64,000 nucleotides of DNA from Limnobacter sp. SAORIC-580 (lineage in GTDB: Bacteria > Pseudomonadota > Gammaproteobacteria > Burkholderiales > Burkholderiaceae_B), in the NCBI RefSeq assembly GCF_013004065.1, contig NZ_CP053084.1, forward strand, positions 2,356,001 through 2,420,000, written 5' to 3'. The position numbers were made by a program, and so were the translations under genes. Positions 26,030 through 35,951 of this stretch are shown piece by piece. Under the pieces are notes generated by a model. That model did not search any database, was not told the DNA's origin, and saw nothing but the letters and a program-made list of their open reading frames with translations. Within the stretch, counting starts at the first letter, position 1. Each line of letters opens with the position of its first letter.

Positions 26030-27298
26030 TCAGTTGGGTTTGATCTGATAGATTTCCCCTTCATCAGTGGCCACATAGAGGTTGCCGTCAGGGCCTTGCG
26101 CCACCGAACGGAAGCGACCCGCGGGCATGGGCAAAGGCATGATGGTGCGCTTGGCTGTCAAGCCGTCTTTGCTGATGTCGAGTAAATCAATGCGGTTGCC
26201 AACTGGGGTGCCGTGAATACCAATTCCCATGTAGCCAACTGCCATTTTTCCATCCCAGTCTTTCCACTGTTTACCGTTCAGAAAAACACCCGAGGACATG
26301 CCTTGGGACAGATTTTCATTGTTCCAGGCCGGTTTCATCGCTTTGGGGTAGGTTTTGGTGTCTGTCATCGGCATGAATGCTGCTCGCTTGACGGGTTCCA
26401 TGGCGCCCATCTGGTTGGGGCTGTAGCCGCAGTAGGCGTCGGGGCAATCACCACGCCCACCTACATTCGGCCGGGGATCCCAGCCTGCATTGCCACCATT
26501 GGTGAGCACAGTCACTTCATCAGAATGCCAAGGTCCATTCTCCGCAGTCACAGGCTGGTTTGTACCCGGACGAAATGCAATACCTTGGGGATTGCGGTGG
26601 CCAAATGTGAAAACGCGGGCATCAAAACCTTTGGGAGGCTTGTTGCCAGCAGCCGCCTTGCCGTCACGATCAATTCGCAATACCTTGCCGCCCATCTTGG
26701 TGGGGCTTTGCGGCACGGCACCATTGTGTGTGTCACCGGTGGTCACGTACAGAAAACCATCACCAGAATTGAAACGGATCCTTCCGCCATTGTGTGCGCC
26801 AGATGAACCGAAGGGATGATCGCTCGCAGCTGTTTTGTAGGGAATGTCATCCACAATATCGGTTCTATCCGAAGTTTTGCTTAAATCAGCATTCACCTTC
26901 AAACGAATAACCCGATTCGTTTGAGGACTGGATTTGCTGGACGTGGAATACACATACACGTAGCGATTCTTCGCAAATTCAGGGTCTACAGCCACGCCGT
27001 TCATACCAGCCTGACCATCGCAGAACAAATCTGGCATAGAGTCGGCATAACCCTTGGCATCTTTCATTCCCACCAGCTTATTCACTGTCCCGGAGGGCAA
27101 GCGAACGGAAAGTCCGTGGCATTTCTCGGTGAAGAACATGGAACCATCGGGCAAAAATGCCATGTCCCAGGGGTTTTCCAACTTGGATAGAACGGCTGTT
27201 GCGGTAAGATTGGGTGCTGCTGCAATCGCGACTCCACCAATCGCCAAACTGGCTGAGGCAAGGACGGCGCAGGACAAAAGTTTATTTAGCTTCTTCAT
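26030..27298 (-). CDS. PQQ-dependent sugar (aldose) dehydrogenase, GDH-B/Ylil type
   Basis: CAGGAG before the ATG at 27298 gives 422 residues beginning with a signal peptide (MKKLNKLLSCAVLASASLAIGGVAIA). The mature part is a six-bladed propeller of the soluble glucose/aldose dehydrogenase family: LENPWDMAFLPDGSMFFTE at the N-terminus, SSGAHNGGRIRF with the catalytic histidine, FGHRNPQGIAF, GNAGWDPRP, and PDGNLYVATDEGEIYQI at the C-terminus. Such enzymes oxidise sugars in the periplasm with PQQ and pass electrons to a cytochrome or quinone. Actual substrate and PQQ use are inferred. The cytochrome c gene follows on the same strand. Confidence 0.87.
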   Translation of the reverse strand: MKKLNKLLSCAVLASASLAIGGVAIAAAPNLTATAVLSKLENPWDMAFLPDGSMFFTEKCHGLSVRLPSGTVNKLVGMKDAKGYADSMPDLFCDGQAGMNGVAVDPEFAKNRYVYVYSTSSKSSPQTNRVIRLKVNADLSKTSDRTDIVDDIPYKTAASDHPFGSSGAHNGGRIRFNSGDGFLYVTTGDTHNGAVPQSPTKMGGKVLRIDRDGKAAAGNKPPKGFDARVFTFGHRNPQGIAFRPGTNQPVTAENGPWHSDEVTVLTNGGNAGWDPRPNVGGRGDCPDAYCGYSPNQMGAMEPVKRAAFMPMTDTKTYPKAMKPAWNNENLSQGMSSGVFLNGKQWKDWDGKMAVGYMGIGIHGTPVGNRIDLLDISKDGLTAKRTIMPLPMPAGRFRSVAQGPDGNLYVATDEGEIYQIKPN

Positions 27299-27435
27299 TT
27301 TGTCTCCTGATTCTGTAGGTAAGGCAAGTGTGCCTTCAATGTTAAGGCGATTGCGAAATCGCCCAACGTCGAAGTACACCTAAAGAAAATTGCACATATT
27401 TAACACTCGGTCAATATGGCCTTACCCGGACTGGA

Positions 27436-27672
27436 TCATTCAGTTTTTGAAGACTTGCCTTTCAATATCAGGCTGAAGAAGTTTTTGCCTCTGGCATGCT
27501 CACCTTGATCGGAGAGCAATCGCTGAACGCTACAACCCAGCAACAAAATTGTGGATCCGCTGAAGGCCAACAAGCCCCCAATGAGGGACAATGGCCAACT
27601 AAGATCGAGAAGCCGAAGCAACAATGCAACAATTACACTGAGTAACACCAACAAACACAAATAGATTTTCAT
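27436..27672 (-). CDS. Small hypothetical membrane protein
   Basis: 78 residues not recognised. Two hydrophobic segments (about 3-22 and 25-47, separated by DLSWP) are followed by a basic cytoplasm-type tail (GKNFFSLILKGKSSK). AGG lies 11 bases before the ATG. It stands alone between the sugar dehydrogenase and a 425-base gap. The hydrophobic pattern and clean start suggest a real gene, but no homology is claimed. Confidence 0.45.
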   Translation of the reverse strand: MKIYLCLLVLLSVIVALLLRLLDLSWPLSLIGGLLAFSGSTILLLGCSVQRLLSDQGEHARGKNFFSLILKGKSSKTE

Positions 27673-28097
27673 GATCTAACACACCTGTTCAGCTTGCCAA
27701 ACGCTGGTCTCCAGACCAGTGAATGCACACTGCAATGCAAGGTTTCCTTGCTAACGAACGACGCTCACCTGAGCGTGCCTGGTTGATCGCCAAAAACTAT
27801 TGCTGTGATTGCCTGTGTTTTTGGACCAGCGAATATTAATGAATATGGCAATTTAGATCCAGAAAATGTAATGTCGATTTGCGGTCAATTTTTTGGCCGC
27901 CGGACGAACAAATTTCGTCACAATGCTACTTTGTACAAATTCCTTTTTTTAACAATTTCCGCATACAATTGCTGCAGCGCAAAAAACTACTTGAATGTCT
28001 ATTTTTCGAACTAGACAAAACTAGAATTCTGGTTATTTTTTTGGCTTCACAATTGTTCACTTTTCGCCACAGCTGAAAGGCATCCACTCCGCAAATT
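27673..28097. other. 425-base intergenic region without a recognised gene
   Basis: It holds a 7-bp hairpin (CTGGTCT / AGACCAG, 27704-27719) and then an AT-rich stretch from about 27,800 to 28,080. Short frames here have no coding character. It may contain the promoter of the following permease gene, but no convincing -35/-10 pair was found. Confidence 0.5.
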
Positions 28098-29000
28098 ATG
28101 CAAAAAGGCATTTTTCTTTCCATTTTGGCTTCAGTGCTTTTTGGCAGCATGTACTACTACACCACACTGCTTGAACCGTTGAGTGGGGAGGAAATTTACG
28201 GCTGGAGAATGCTACTAACCCTGCCTGTGATGACCCTATTTCTGATCTGGACCAAAGACTGGGGCTTGATCAAATCGATTGCGCTGCGCCTGAAAACAGA
28301 GTGGAAACTTTATCTGGCCTTACCGGCGTCATCCCTGCTTCTGGGCATACAACTTTGGCTGTTCCTATGGGCACCGCTACATGGCCATGCGATGAATGTG
28401 TCGTTGGGCTACTTCATGATGCCTCTTGTGATGGTTTTGATCGGTCGTCTGTATTACAAAGACAAACTGAGTCAACTGCAAAAACTGGCAGTCTTGTTGG
28501 CACTACTTGGCGTTACAAACGCAGTTATTCAGGCGGGGGGATTCGCTTGGACTTCGCTCCTGGTTTGCCTGGGTTATCCCTATTATTTTGTGCTGCGGTC
28601 AAAATTCAAAATAGACAACTTGGGTGGACTGTGGTTTGACATGCTGCTGATGTCACCGCTTGCCATTTATTTCGCTCTGAGCGGCGATGGCTTGGCTCAA
28701 ATGACGGGGTTACAACTTCAGCTACCTTTGCTGATTATTCTGTTGGGCGTGTTAAGCGCATCTGCATTGATAGCTTATATTTTGTCGAGTCGAATGCTGC
28801 CCTTTAGTTTGTTTGGTTTGCTGGGCTACGTAGAGCCTGTGCTTTTGGTGATTGTTGCATTCTTGATCGGCGAATCAATCGCTCAGCAGGAATGGCCCAC
28901 TTATCTCGCCATTTGGCTGTCACTGAGTTTACTGGCCGTGGAGGGTTTACTTAAGCTTTGTAAGACCGAATCGCAGTCGACAAATCAGGATCTTGGTTGA
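28098..29000 (+). CDS. rarD: EamA-family permease, RarD-like
   Basis: 300 residues forming about ten membrane helices in two EamA repeats. The N-terminal MQKGIFLSILASVLFGSMYYYTTLL and EEIYGWRML resemble RarD, a member of the drug/metabolite transporter superfamily whose substrate is not established (the name comes from a chloramphenicol link). ILSSRMLPFSLFGLLGYVEPVLLV in the second repeat is typical. The last 50 bases overlap the 3' end of the convergent lysR gene, so the two are antisense there. Confidence 0.85.
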   Translation: MQKGIFLSILASVLFGSMYYYTTLLEPLSGEEIYGWRMLLTLPVMTLFLIWTKDWGLIKSIALRLKTEWKLYLALPASSLLLGIQLWLFLWAPLHGHAMNVSLGYFMMPLVMVLIGRLYYKDKLSQLQKLAVLLALLGVTNAVIQAGGFAWTSLLVCLGYPYYFVLRSKFKIDNLGGLWFDMLLMSPLAIYFALSGDGLAQMTGLQLQLPLLIILLGVLSASALIAYILSSRMLPFSLFGLLGYVEPVLLVIVAFLIGESIAQQEWPTYLAIWLSLSLLAVEGLLKLCKTESQSTNQDLG

Positions 29001-29877
29001 AAGCTTCCGTGAAGAAATCAACAAAACTGCTGATTTTGATGGAGGGGCGACGCTCGGGTTGATACACCACATTCAGCGGTAAAGTGCTTGGTTTGTAGTT
29101 GTTCAAAATCGTGTTAACACTGCCCTCCCGAATATCACGACCATAAATCCAGGTGGGTGAATAGCATATTCCCAGCCCTTCAAGAACGCCTTGGCGAATT
29201 GCTTCGGAACTGTTCGATTGAAAGTTGCTGCCCACACGCACCGTGATGGCCTTGTCTTTACTGCCGTAAAAAGTCCATTCATTGAAGTTGTCGATGCCGG
29301 TGTAAAGCAGGCAATTGTGCTCACTTAAATCATCAGGTTTTTGCGGAGCACCATGTCGAGCCAAATAAGATGACGACACAATCACAGCCCTCGCCACCGA
29401 GCCAATACGTCGGGCAATCAAACGGCTGTCTTTTAACTCACCCACACGAAAAGCCACGTCGATACCTGCTGCCACAAGGTCAACAAAACTGTCGTCGAGT
29501 TGCAGGTCAATACGCATTTTCGGATATCGCGCATAGAATGCCGCGAGCCGGGGCACGATGTGAATTCGGCCAAATGCGACCGGTGCAGCCACTCTCAGCA
29601 GGCCGCTGACCTCGTGTTCAGCGCGATGCACTTCACTGCGAGCCTCTTCCAGAGTATCGAGCACCTGTCTACAACGCTGGTAGTAAAGGCGACCCGCTTC
29701 TGTTAATGAATGGCTGCGGGTGGATCGCACCAACAACAACACGCCAACATCGGCCTCCAGAGCCTGTACCTGTTTGCTGATGGCCGACTGTGTGGTGTGG
29801 GCCTGCCGGGCCACCGCCGAGAAATTACCTGTTTCAACAACTCTCACGAATGTTTCCATCAGCCTCAAGCGATCCAT
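28951..29877 (-). CDS. LysR-family transcriptional regulator
   Basis: 308 residues. An N-terminal winged helix-turn-helix (MDRLRLMETFVRVVETGNFSAVARQAHTTQSAISKQVQALE) is followed by the two-lobed effector domain (from about residue 90, SGLLRVAAPVAFGRIHIVPRLAAF). It resembles the CrgA/DmlR subgroup. It diverges from the old-yellow-enzyme gene, with a 17-bp palindrome between the two, so it very likely regulates that gene and itself. The effector is not known. Confidence 0.92.
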   Translation of the reverse strand: MDRLRLMETFVRVVETGNFSAVARQAHTTQSAISKQVQALEADVGVLLLVRSTRSHSLTEAGRLYYQRCRQVLDTLEEARSEVHRAEHEVSGLLRVAAPVAFGRIHIVPRLAAFYARYPKMRIDLQLDDSFVDLVAAGIDVAFRVGELKDSRLIARRIGSVARAVIVSSSYLARHGAPQKPDDLSEHNCLLYTGIDNFNEWTFYGSKDKAITVRVGSNFQSNSSEAIRQGVLEGLGICYSPTWIYGRDIREGSVNTILNNYKPSTLPLNVVYQPERRPSIKISSFVDFFTEAFNQDPDLSTAIRSYKA

Positions 29878-29894
29878 GTAGTGATTCCTTTATA

Positions 29895-29911
29895 TATTCC
29901 CATGAGGAATA
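29895..29911. promoter_or_regulatory. Candidate LysR operator between lysR and the OYE reductase gene
   Basis: TATTCC-N5-GGAATA is a perfect interrupted palindrome of 17 bp with the T-N11-A layout expected for LysR-type binding sites. It is 18 bases from the lysR start and about 90 from the reductase start. Confidence 0.5.
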
Positions 29912-30000
29912 AATACTATAACAACTGTTCCGTAGATCTATGGGCTTTGAATACGCATAATGTGCAACATTGCACTGCAACACAAGAGGAGTACCGACGT

Positions 30001-31131
30001 ATGAATGCACCCACCCCACATGTGAATGAACAAATTGCCAACGTGGATGATTTAAAACTGTTCCAACCCGGAAAAATTGGCAGCATTGAGGTAAAAAACC
30101 GCGTTGTCATGGCGCCATTGACACGCTGTCGTTCCGACGAAGTGGCCGGAGATATTCCTGGCAGCGACATGAACATTGAGTATTACAGGCAACGTGCGAA
30201 TGCTGGTCTGATCATCAGCGAAGGCACACAGGTTTCACCAGCAGGGAAAGGCTACATGGCCACGCCGGGGATCTATTCCGAGGCCCAAGTGCAGGGCTGG
30301 AAACCGATCACTGAGGCTGTTCATGCCGCTGGCAGCAAAATTATTGCCCAGATTTGGCATGTGGGCCGAATTACTCACCCCGACCTGACAGGAGGTTTGA
30401 ACCCAATTGCGCCTTCTGCAATCAAGCCCAATGTGGTTGCCTACACTCACAATGGCAAAGTAGACGTGCCGGTACCTCATGAACTGACCGCTGAAGAAAT
30501 CAAAGTGGTCGTGAACGAGTATCGCCAAGGTGCGGCCAACGCAATCAAGGCTGGCTTTGATGGTGTAGAAATTCACGGTGCAAATGGTTATTTGATCGAC
30601 CAGTTTTTGCGTGACGGCGCCAACAAACGCACCGATCAATATGGCGGCTCTTTTGAAAACCGCGCGCGCTTCGCCCTTGAAGTGGTGGATGCAGTGATCG
30701 CGGAAATCGGCGCTGGCAAGGTGGGTATTCGCTTGTCCCCGGTTACGCCATTCAACGATCTGAGCGACAGCAATCCTCAAGAAGTGTTTGGCTATCTGAT
30801 CGAGCAATTGAACCAGCGCGGAATCGGCTTCATTCATATGATTGAAGGCTCGACTGGCGGCGATCGCAATGTACCCGGCTTTGATTATGGATGGGCTCGC
30901 AAAACATTCAAAGGCACCTACATTGTGAACAACGGCTACACCCGTGAAATGGCAATCAATGCGCTGGAAACTGGCTGGGCCGATGCAGTCTCTTTTGGCC
31001 GGGCTTACATTGCCAACCCCGACCTTGTACAGCGCCTGAAACTGAACGCACCCTTGGCAGAGGGCAACCCGCAAACTTATTACGCACCAGGGCCAGAGGG
31101 CTACATTGATTACCCATCACTGACTGCGTAA
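30001..31131 (+). CDS. nemA: Old yellow enzyme family NADH:flavin oxidoreductase (N-ethylmaleimide reductase-like)
   Basis: An FMN-dependent ene-reductase for electrophilic alkenes and nitro compounds. GAGGAG upstream of the ATG at 30001 gives 376 residues; a long upstream extension overlapping lysR is rejected. The OYE signatures are VVMAPLTRCRSDE, QIWHVGRITHPDL, the HGANGYLIDQFLRDGANKRTD block and YGGSFENRARF, with SFGRAYIANPDLV at the C-terminus. The divergent LysR gene and the palindrome suggest induction by an electrophile. A terminator follows directly. Confidence 0.9.
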   Translation: MNAPTPHVNEQIANVDDLKLFQPGKIGSIEVKNRVVMAPLTRCRSDEVAGDIPGSDMNIEYYRQRANAGLIISEGTQVSPAGKGYMATPGIYSEAQVQGWKPITEAVHAAGSKIIAQIWHVGRITHPDLTGGLNPIAPSAIKPNVVAYTHNGKVDVPVPHELTAEEIKVVVNEYRQGAANAIKAGFDGVEIHGANGYLIDQFLRDGANKRTDQYGGSFENRARFALEVVDAVIAEIGAGKVGIRLSPVTPFNDLSDSNPQEVFGYLIEQLNQRGIGFIHMIEGSTGGDRNVPGFDYGWARKTFKGTYIVNNGYTREMAINALETGWADAVSFGRAYIANPDLVQRLKLNAPLAEGNPQTYYAPGPEGYIDYPSLTA

Positions 31132-31135
31132 TTGA

Positions 31136-31166
31136 AAAACGCCAGCCACAAGCTGGCGTTTTTTTT
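31136..31166 (+). terminator. Intrinsic terminator of the OYE reductase gene
   Basis: AAAACGCCAGC pairs with GCTGGCGTTTT around a CACAA loop, and eight U residues follow. Confidence 0.9.
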
Positions 31167-31180
31167 GATACTCTCAGGTC

Positions 31181-31501
31181 ATGAGCAAAGACAGCCTAGA
31201 AAAACTTCAACAACAATTGATCGAATTTTCCAATGCGCGACATTGGGAAAAGTTCCATTCCCCAAAAAATCTCAGTATGGCTTTGTCAGTCGAAGTGGCT
31301 GAGTTGGTGGAACACTTCCAATGGCTCACCGAGGACGAATCGCGACAAATCAAAGGCAACAAGCTGGATGAAGTCAAAGAAGAAGTGGCCGACGTGCTGC
31401 TTTACCTGCTGCAAATATGCAACCAGCTTGAAATCAACCCAATTGATGCTGCCCAGAAAAAACTGGTGAAAAATGCCTTGAAGTATCCCGCAATCGACTA
31501 G
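31181..31501 (+). CDS. MazG-like nucleotide pyrophosphohydrolase
   Basis: 106 residues of the single-domain all-alpha NTP pyrophosphatase family (RS21-C6/MazG-like). The metal-binding helices are visible as SVEVAELVEHFQW and DEVKEEVADVLLYLLQI (ExxE and ExxD pairs). Relatives hydrolyse dCTP or modified nucleotides to the monophosphate and clean the nucleotide pool. It lies alone after a terminator and converges on the zinc-ribbon protein, with a two-base gap between stops. Confidence 0.86.
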   Translation: MSKDSLEKLQQQLIEFSNARHWEKFHSPKNLSMALSVEVAELVEHFQWLTEDESRQIKGNKLDEVKEEVADVLLYLLQICNQLEINPIDAAQKKLVKNALKYPAID

Positions 31502-31503
31502 GG

Positions 31504-32565
31504 CTATACGGCTTGCTCTGGTGGTTCAGGCAAACGAGCACTGGTACCGCAGGCGTGACAATACTTTGAAAAAGTACTTTTGCGAGAGCCACAGCTTGTG
31601 CACTTGTCGTGAAGACCTATTCCGCAATGCGGACAAAAATCAATACCCGTGTCTTTCAAATCAACCGTGCGTTCACAGCCAGGGCAAATGCCTTTGAGTA
31701 AACGCGCCAGCGCTGTGTCGTAATCCAGAACTTCACGTCGTTTTGTTTCCGGCTGTTCCTCAGCCAATCGTTGTTCTTCCAGGTAACGGTTCAGGGCAAG
31801 AATGGCCTGCCGCCCCACCAACACTGTGATGACAATACCCACGATGTAGCGAATGTAGCCGCCATAACTGGGTAAATACGGCACCAACTCAACGAAAAAT
31901 ACAAACAAGGCAAAGTAGATAAAACCCCAAACAAATGGCCAATAAGTACTTTGGCGTTTGGTTTTATAAAGCCAGCCCGCAACCAGCAGCAGGGGCAGGG
32001 TTAAAGCAAGGCGATACGCAAAAACGCGCAATTCCTGGCTTTGAATGGCACTGGTGTACTCACCTTGCGCAGCGCGTTCCAGTTCATTCAAACGCAATTG
32101 AGCTTTTCGGTTGGCCTGCTGTGCATCCAGCAGCAATTTCTGCTGCATCTCCAGCTGTGCCAAAGCAACCCGTTCCAAGGCCTGTAAGTTGTCAACTCGC
32201 TGGGTTCTCGCAATCAGTTCCTGGTCTTGATCGGGAAGTGCTGTGGCCTTGCGGGTGGCTACCCAAGCCATGAACTTCTCGCGTTCGGAATCGGTGTCAG
32301 CCTCGGCAGCACTGTGTTTTAGCCTGGACTGCTCCAAAGCATCGCTCACCTCGCGCTCATTCAGTTCCGTCTTTCGGATTTGTTCCCGAACCGTTTTCAG
32401 TTCGATCGGATCCATGAAATCTTCAAGCGTTTGGGTTTGCTCAATTTGAGGCAAATCGCCAACGAGCGTGCCCCCCAAACCAATCAGGAACCATGCGAAA
32501 ACCACGGCTACAAGCCACAGGCCACGTCGAAACCATTTTTCTGACAACCTCAGTGATTTGCTCAT
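31504..32565 (-). CDS. Membrane protein with coiled coil and C-terminal zinc ribbon, unknown function
   Basis: The ATG at 32565 (MSKSLRLSEKWFRRGLW) gives 353 residues; the frame opens 14 codons earlier. One membrane segment (about 14-34) is followed by a long charged helical region, probably coiled coil (about 50-175). Three membrane segments follow (about 180-270), and the C-terminal zinc-ribbon tail carries CPGC, CPHC, CTSC and CHAC pairs. No catalytic motif is seen. It is downstream of fghA (47-base gap) and may be on the same transcript, but nothing links it to formaldehyde metabolism. Confidence 0.65.
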   Translation of the reverse strand: MSKSLRLSEKWFRRGLWLVAVVFAWFLIGLGGTLVGDLPQIEQTQTLEDFMDPIELKTVREQIRKTELNEREVSDALEQSRLKHSAAEADTDSEREKFMAWVATRKATALPDQDQELIARTQRVDNLQALERVALAQLEMQQKLLLDAQQANRKAQLRLNELERAAQGEYTSAIQSQELRVFAYRLALTLPLLLVAGWLYKTKRQSTYWPFVWGFIYFALFVFFVELVPYLPSYGGYIRYIVGIVITVLVGRQAILALNRYLEEQRLAEEQPETKRREVLDYDTALARLLKGICPGCERTVDLKDTGIDFCPHCGIGLHDKCTSCGSRKSTFSKYCHACGTSARLPEPPEQAV

Positions 32566-32612
32566 CTGAATCTCATCCTGTTCTTGTATGGTTTCAACAA
32601 CGCGCAAGTCGC

Positions 32613-33449
32613 CTATTTCAGATACCGCGCATGGAAACGCAAATGATCTTCAATGAAGCTGGCAATAAAGTAGTAGCTGTGATCGTACCCGGCCTGGTAA
32701 CGAACCTCGGCCTGATAGCCTGTTTCCTTTAAAGCAGCCTCCAGCAATTCGGTTTTTAATTGCGAAGCAAGAAAATTGTCGGCCAAACCCTGGTCTATCA
32801 GCATGGGAAGCTGCTGCGCGCCTGAGCGAATCAACGCCACAGTGTCATGACGCTGCCAGGCTTCAGGGTTGTTACCCAGGTACCACGCCAGGGCCTTCTG
32901 CCCCCAGGGGCACTGCATGGGGCTTACGATCGGAGAAAAAGCACTCACCGCGACATAAAGGGCTGGGTTGTTCAATGCAATGGTGAGCGCGCCATGCCCA
33001 CCCATCGAGTGGCCGAACACGGATTTACATTTACTGACCGGCAAACCCTCTTCAATCAGGGCTGGCAACTCATCAACGATGTAGCTGTACATTTTGTAAT
33101 GTGAGCTCCATGGCACTTCAGTCGCATCCACATAAAAACCGGCACCCAAACCAAAATCATAGGCTTTGTCTTGGTCATCAGGCACACCGTCACCACGCGG
33201 GCTGGTGTCGGGCATGACCACAGCAATGCCCAATTCAGCCGCCACTCGCTGGGCACCCGCCTTTGTCGCAAAATTTTGATCGGTGCACGTTAATCCGGAC
33301 AACCAGTAAGCCACCGGCACTTTTTGCCCCGCTTGCGTTTGGGGTGGCAAGTAAACACTGAACTGCATGGTGCAGTTCAGCGCGTCAGACACGTGTTCAT
33401 ACTGGTTTTGCAGACCGCCAAAGCATTGAACGCTACTGAGTAATTTCAT
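32613..33449 (-). CDS. fghA: S-formylglutathione hydrolase
   Basis: Hydrolyses S-formylglutathione to formate and glutathione, the second step of formaldehyde detoxification. The 278 residues are esterase D-like: WLSGLTCTDQNF (oxyanion region), nucleophile in FGHSMGGHGAL, catalytic Asp in DQGLADNFL and His in YDHSYYFIASF. It begins one base after the frmA stop, so the two are cotranscribed. The gene name frmB is used for the same function in E. coli. Confidence 0.95.
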   Translation of the reverse strand: MKLLSSVQCFGGLQNQYEHVSDALNCTMQFSVYLPPQTQAGQKVPVAYWLSGLTCTDQNFATKAGAQRVAAELGIAVVMPDTSPRGDGVPDDQDKAYDFGLGAGFYVDATEVPWSSHYKMYSYIVDELPALIEEGLPVSKCKSVFGHSMGGHGALTIALNNPALYVAVSAFSPIVSPMQCPWGQKALAWYLGNNPEAWQRHDTVALIRSGAQQLPMLIDQGLADNFLASQLKTELLEAALKETGYQAEVRYQAGYDHSYYFIASFIEDHLRFHARYLK

Positions 33450-33450
33450 A

Positions 33451-34626
<1,176 letters not shown>

Positions 34627-34708
34627 TCATGACCACCCTGCACGCTGCTGGCCGCATTTGAAGTGTGGTAGTGTCTTGAAACAATTAAAAGCATGCCTTT
34701 GTAACCGA

Positions 34709-35290
34709 ATGACCCTTCCTAGCGAACCCAATACTGTGCCCCCTCAGGATGATTTTGAGCTATCGCTCAAGCCCCTTTGGATGCGCGCGCAAGGCGGAGA
34801 CTCCGCAGCCTACAGGGAAGCGCTGTCGAAAATTGCTCAGCGTCTACGTCGTTTTTACAGTCGCAGGCTTCAAGCCCTGCCCGACGAGGTTGAGGACTTG
34901 GTGCAAGAGACCTTGCTGGCTTTGCACATGCAACGTGGCACATATGACGAGACATTGCCCGTGAGCAGTTGGGTGTTTGCAATTGCGCGGCATAAGCTGG
35001 TGGATTTATGGCGTAGACGTGGTCGACGAGACAATTTAAACGATTCTCTTGACGACATGACTGAGGACCAACACCCTGCCACGCAGGAGGAACTGCCCTC
35101 GAAACGTGATTTGGGAGTATTGCTTGAACAACTGCCTGAACTGCAAAGACAAGCCATTCTGCTCACCAAGATTGAAGGGCTGTCGATGATTGAGGCCTCG
35201 GAACGCAGCGGTGTATCTGTAGCCGCTCTGAAAGTACAAGTACACCGGGGATTGAAACAACTGGCAGCTTTGGTCAGGAGTGAAACATGA
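34709..35290 (+). CDS. ECF-type RNA polymerase sigma factor
   Basis: A group IV sigma factor. The ATG at 34709 (MTLPSEPNTVPPQDDFELSL) gives 193 residues; a 51-codon upstream extension overlaps the frmA promoter region and is unlike the family. Region 2 (VEDLVQETLLALHMQRGTYDETLPVSSWVFAIARHKLVDLWRRRGRR) binds the -10 element. Region 4 is LPELQRQAILLTKIEGLSMIEASERSGVSVAALKVQVHRGLKQL. Its stop overlaps the start of the NrsF gene by four bases, the usual sigma/anti-sigma arrangement. The ribosome-binding site is weak. Confidence 0.93.
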   Translation: MTLPSEPNTVPPQDDFELSLKPLWMRAQGGDSAAYREALSKIAQRLRRFYSRRLQALPDEVEDLVQETLLALHMQRGTYDETLPVSSWVFAIARHKLVDLWRRRGRRDNLNDSLDDMTEDQHPATQEELPSKRDLGVLLEQLPELQRQAILLTKIEGLSMIEASERSGVSVAALKVQVHRGLKQLAALVRSET

Positions 35291-35922
35291 AAACTGATGA
35301 ACTGATCACTATGATTTCAAACCAGGCTGGCCCTGCTCCAAAGGTATCGGTAGCCAATCGCCTGGTACCCGCCGGTGTTGTGGGTGGCCTGATCGCTGCG
35401 GCGATCGTATTGGGTGTTCTGGGTTTGATACCCGGTGAGATGTTTTCTGAGCCAGGCCCCTGGATCAAAATTGGATACGCCAGCACACTGACTATTGCCG
35501 CAGGTTGGCTGTTCACTCGCCTTGGGAAACCGGGCGCCTCCGACAAACAGGCCACATCGGCTGTGGTTGGAGTGGTGTTGCTGATGTTGATGGCGGGGGT
35601 ACTTTCTTATCTGGGCACTCCAGCATCTGAACGCGCCGCCGCACTCTTGGGACACTCCTGGCTGGTTTGCCCATGGGCCATTTTGGGGCTGTCACTTCCG
35701 GTGATGGCTGGTTCATTTTGGGCCATGCGTGGGTTTGCACCAACCAAGCTGATTTCTGCCGGCACGGCCTGCGGATTATTCTCCGGCTCGCTGGCGGCTT
35801 TGGCCTATGCTTTGGCCTGCACCGAACCAGCCGCACCTTTCATTGCTGTTTGGTACACACTGGGTATTGCGTTGTGCGGTGTATTGGGCGCAGCGCTTGG
35901 ACCCAAATTATTGCGCTGGTAA
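35287..35922 (+). CDS. NrsF (DUF1109) family anti-sigma factor
   Basis: 211 residues with six hydrophobic segments, overlapping the ECF sigma gene by four bases. The N-terminus MKTDELITMISNQAGPAP and the helical pattern match DUF1109/NrsF, the membrane anti-sigma factor of SigF-like ECF factors. In Caulobacter two NrsF cysteines sense metal or oxidative stress. Here Cys128 (WLVCPWAI) and Cys178 (YALACTEP) are placed 50 residues apart and could be the equivalents. Signal and regulon here are inferred. Confidence 0.88.
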   Translation: MKTDELITMISNQAGPAPKVSVANRLVPAGVVGGLIAAAIVLGVLGLIPGEMFSEPGPWIKIGYASTLTIAAGWLFTRLGKPGASDKQATSAVVGVVLLMLMAGVLSYLGTPASERAAALLGHSWLVCPWAILGLSLPVMAGSFWAMRGFAPTKLISAGTACGLFSGSLAALAYALACTEPAAPFIAVWYTLGIALCGVLGAALGPKLLRW

Positions 35923-35951
35923 ACAAGACTGCCGCCGCGCCATCCTACATC

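Noticed and set aside
27805..28014. 69-codon frame in the AT-rich gap before the RarD-like gene
   Set aside because: Composition and product look random, with no ribosome-binding site and no resemblance to a known family.
29710..30000. 97-codon N-terminal extension of the old-yellow-enzyme gene
   Set aside because: It overlaps lysR antisense and crosses the intergenic operator; the family start with GAGGAG is at 30001.
30235..31074. 279-codon open frame on the minus strand
   Set aside because: Antisense to the old-yellow-enzyme gene, with no recognisable domain.
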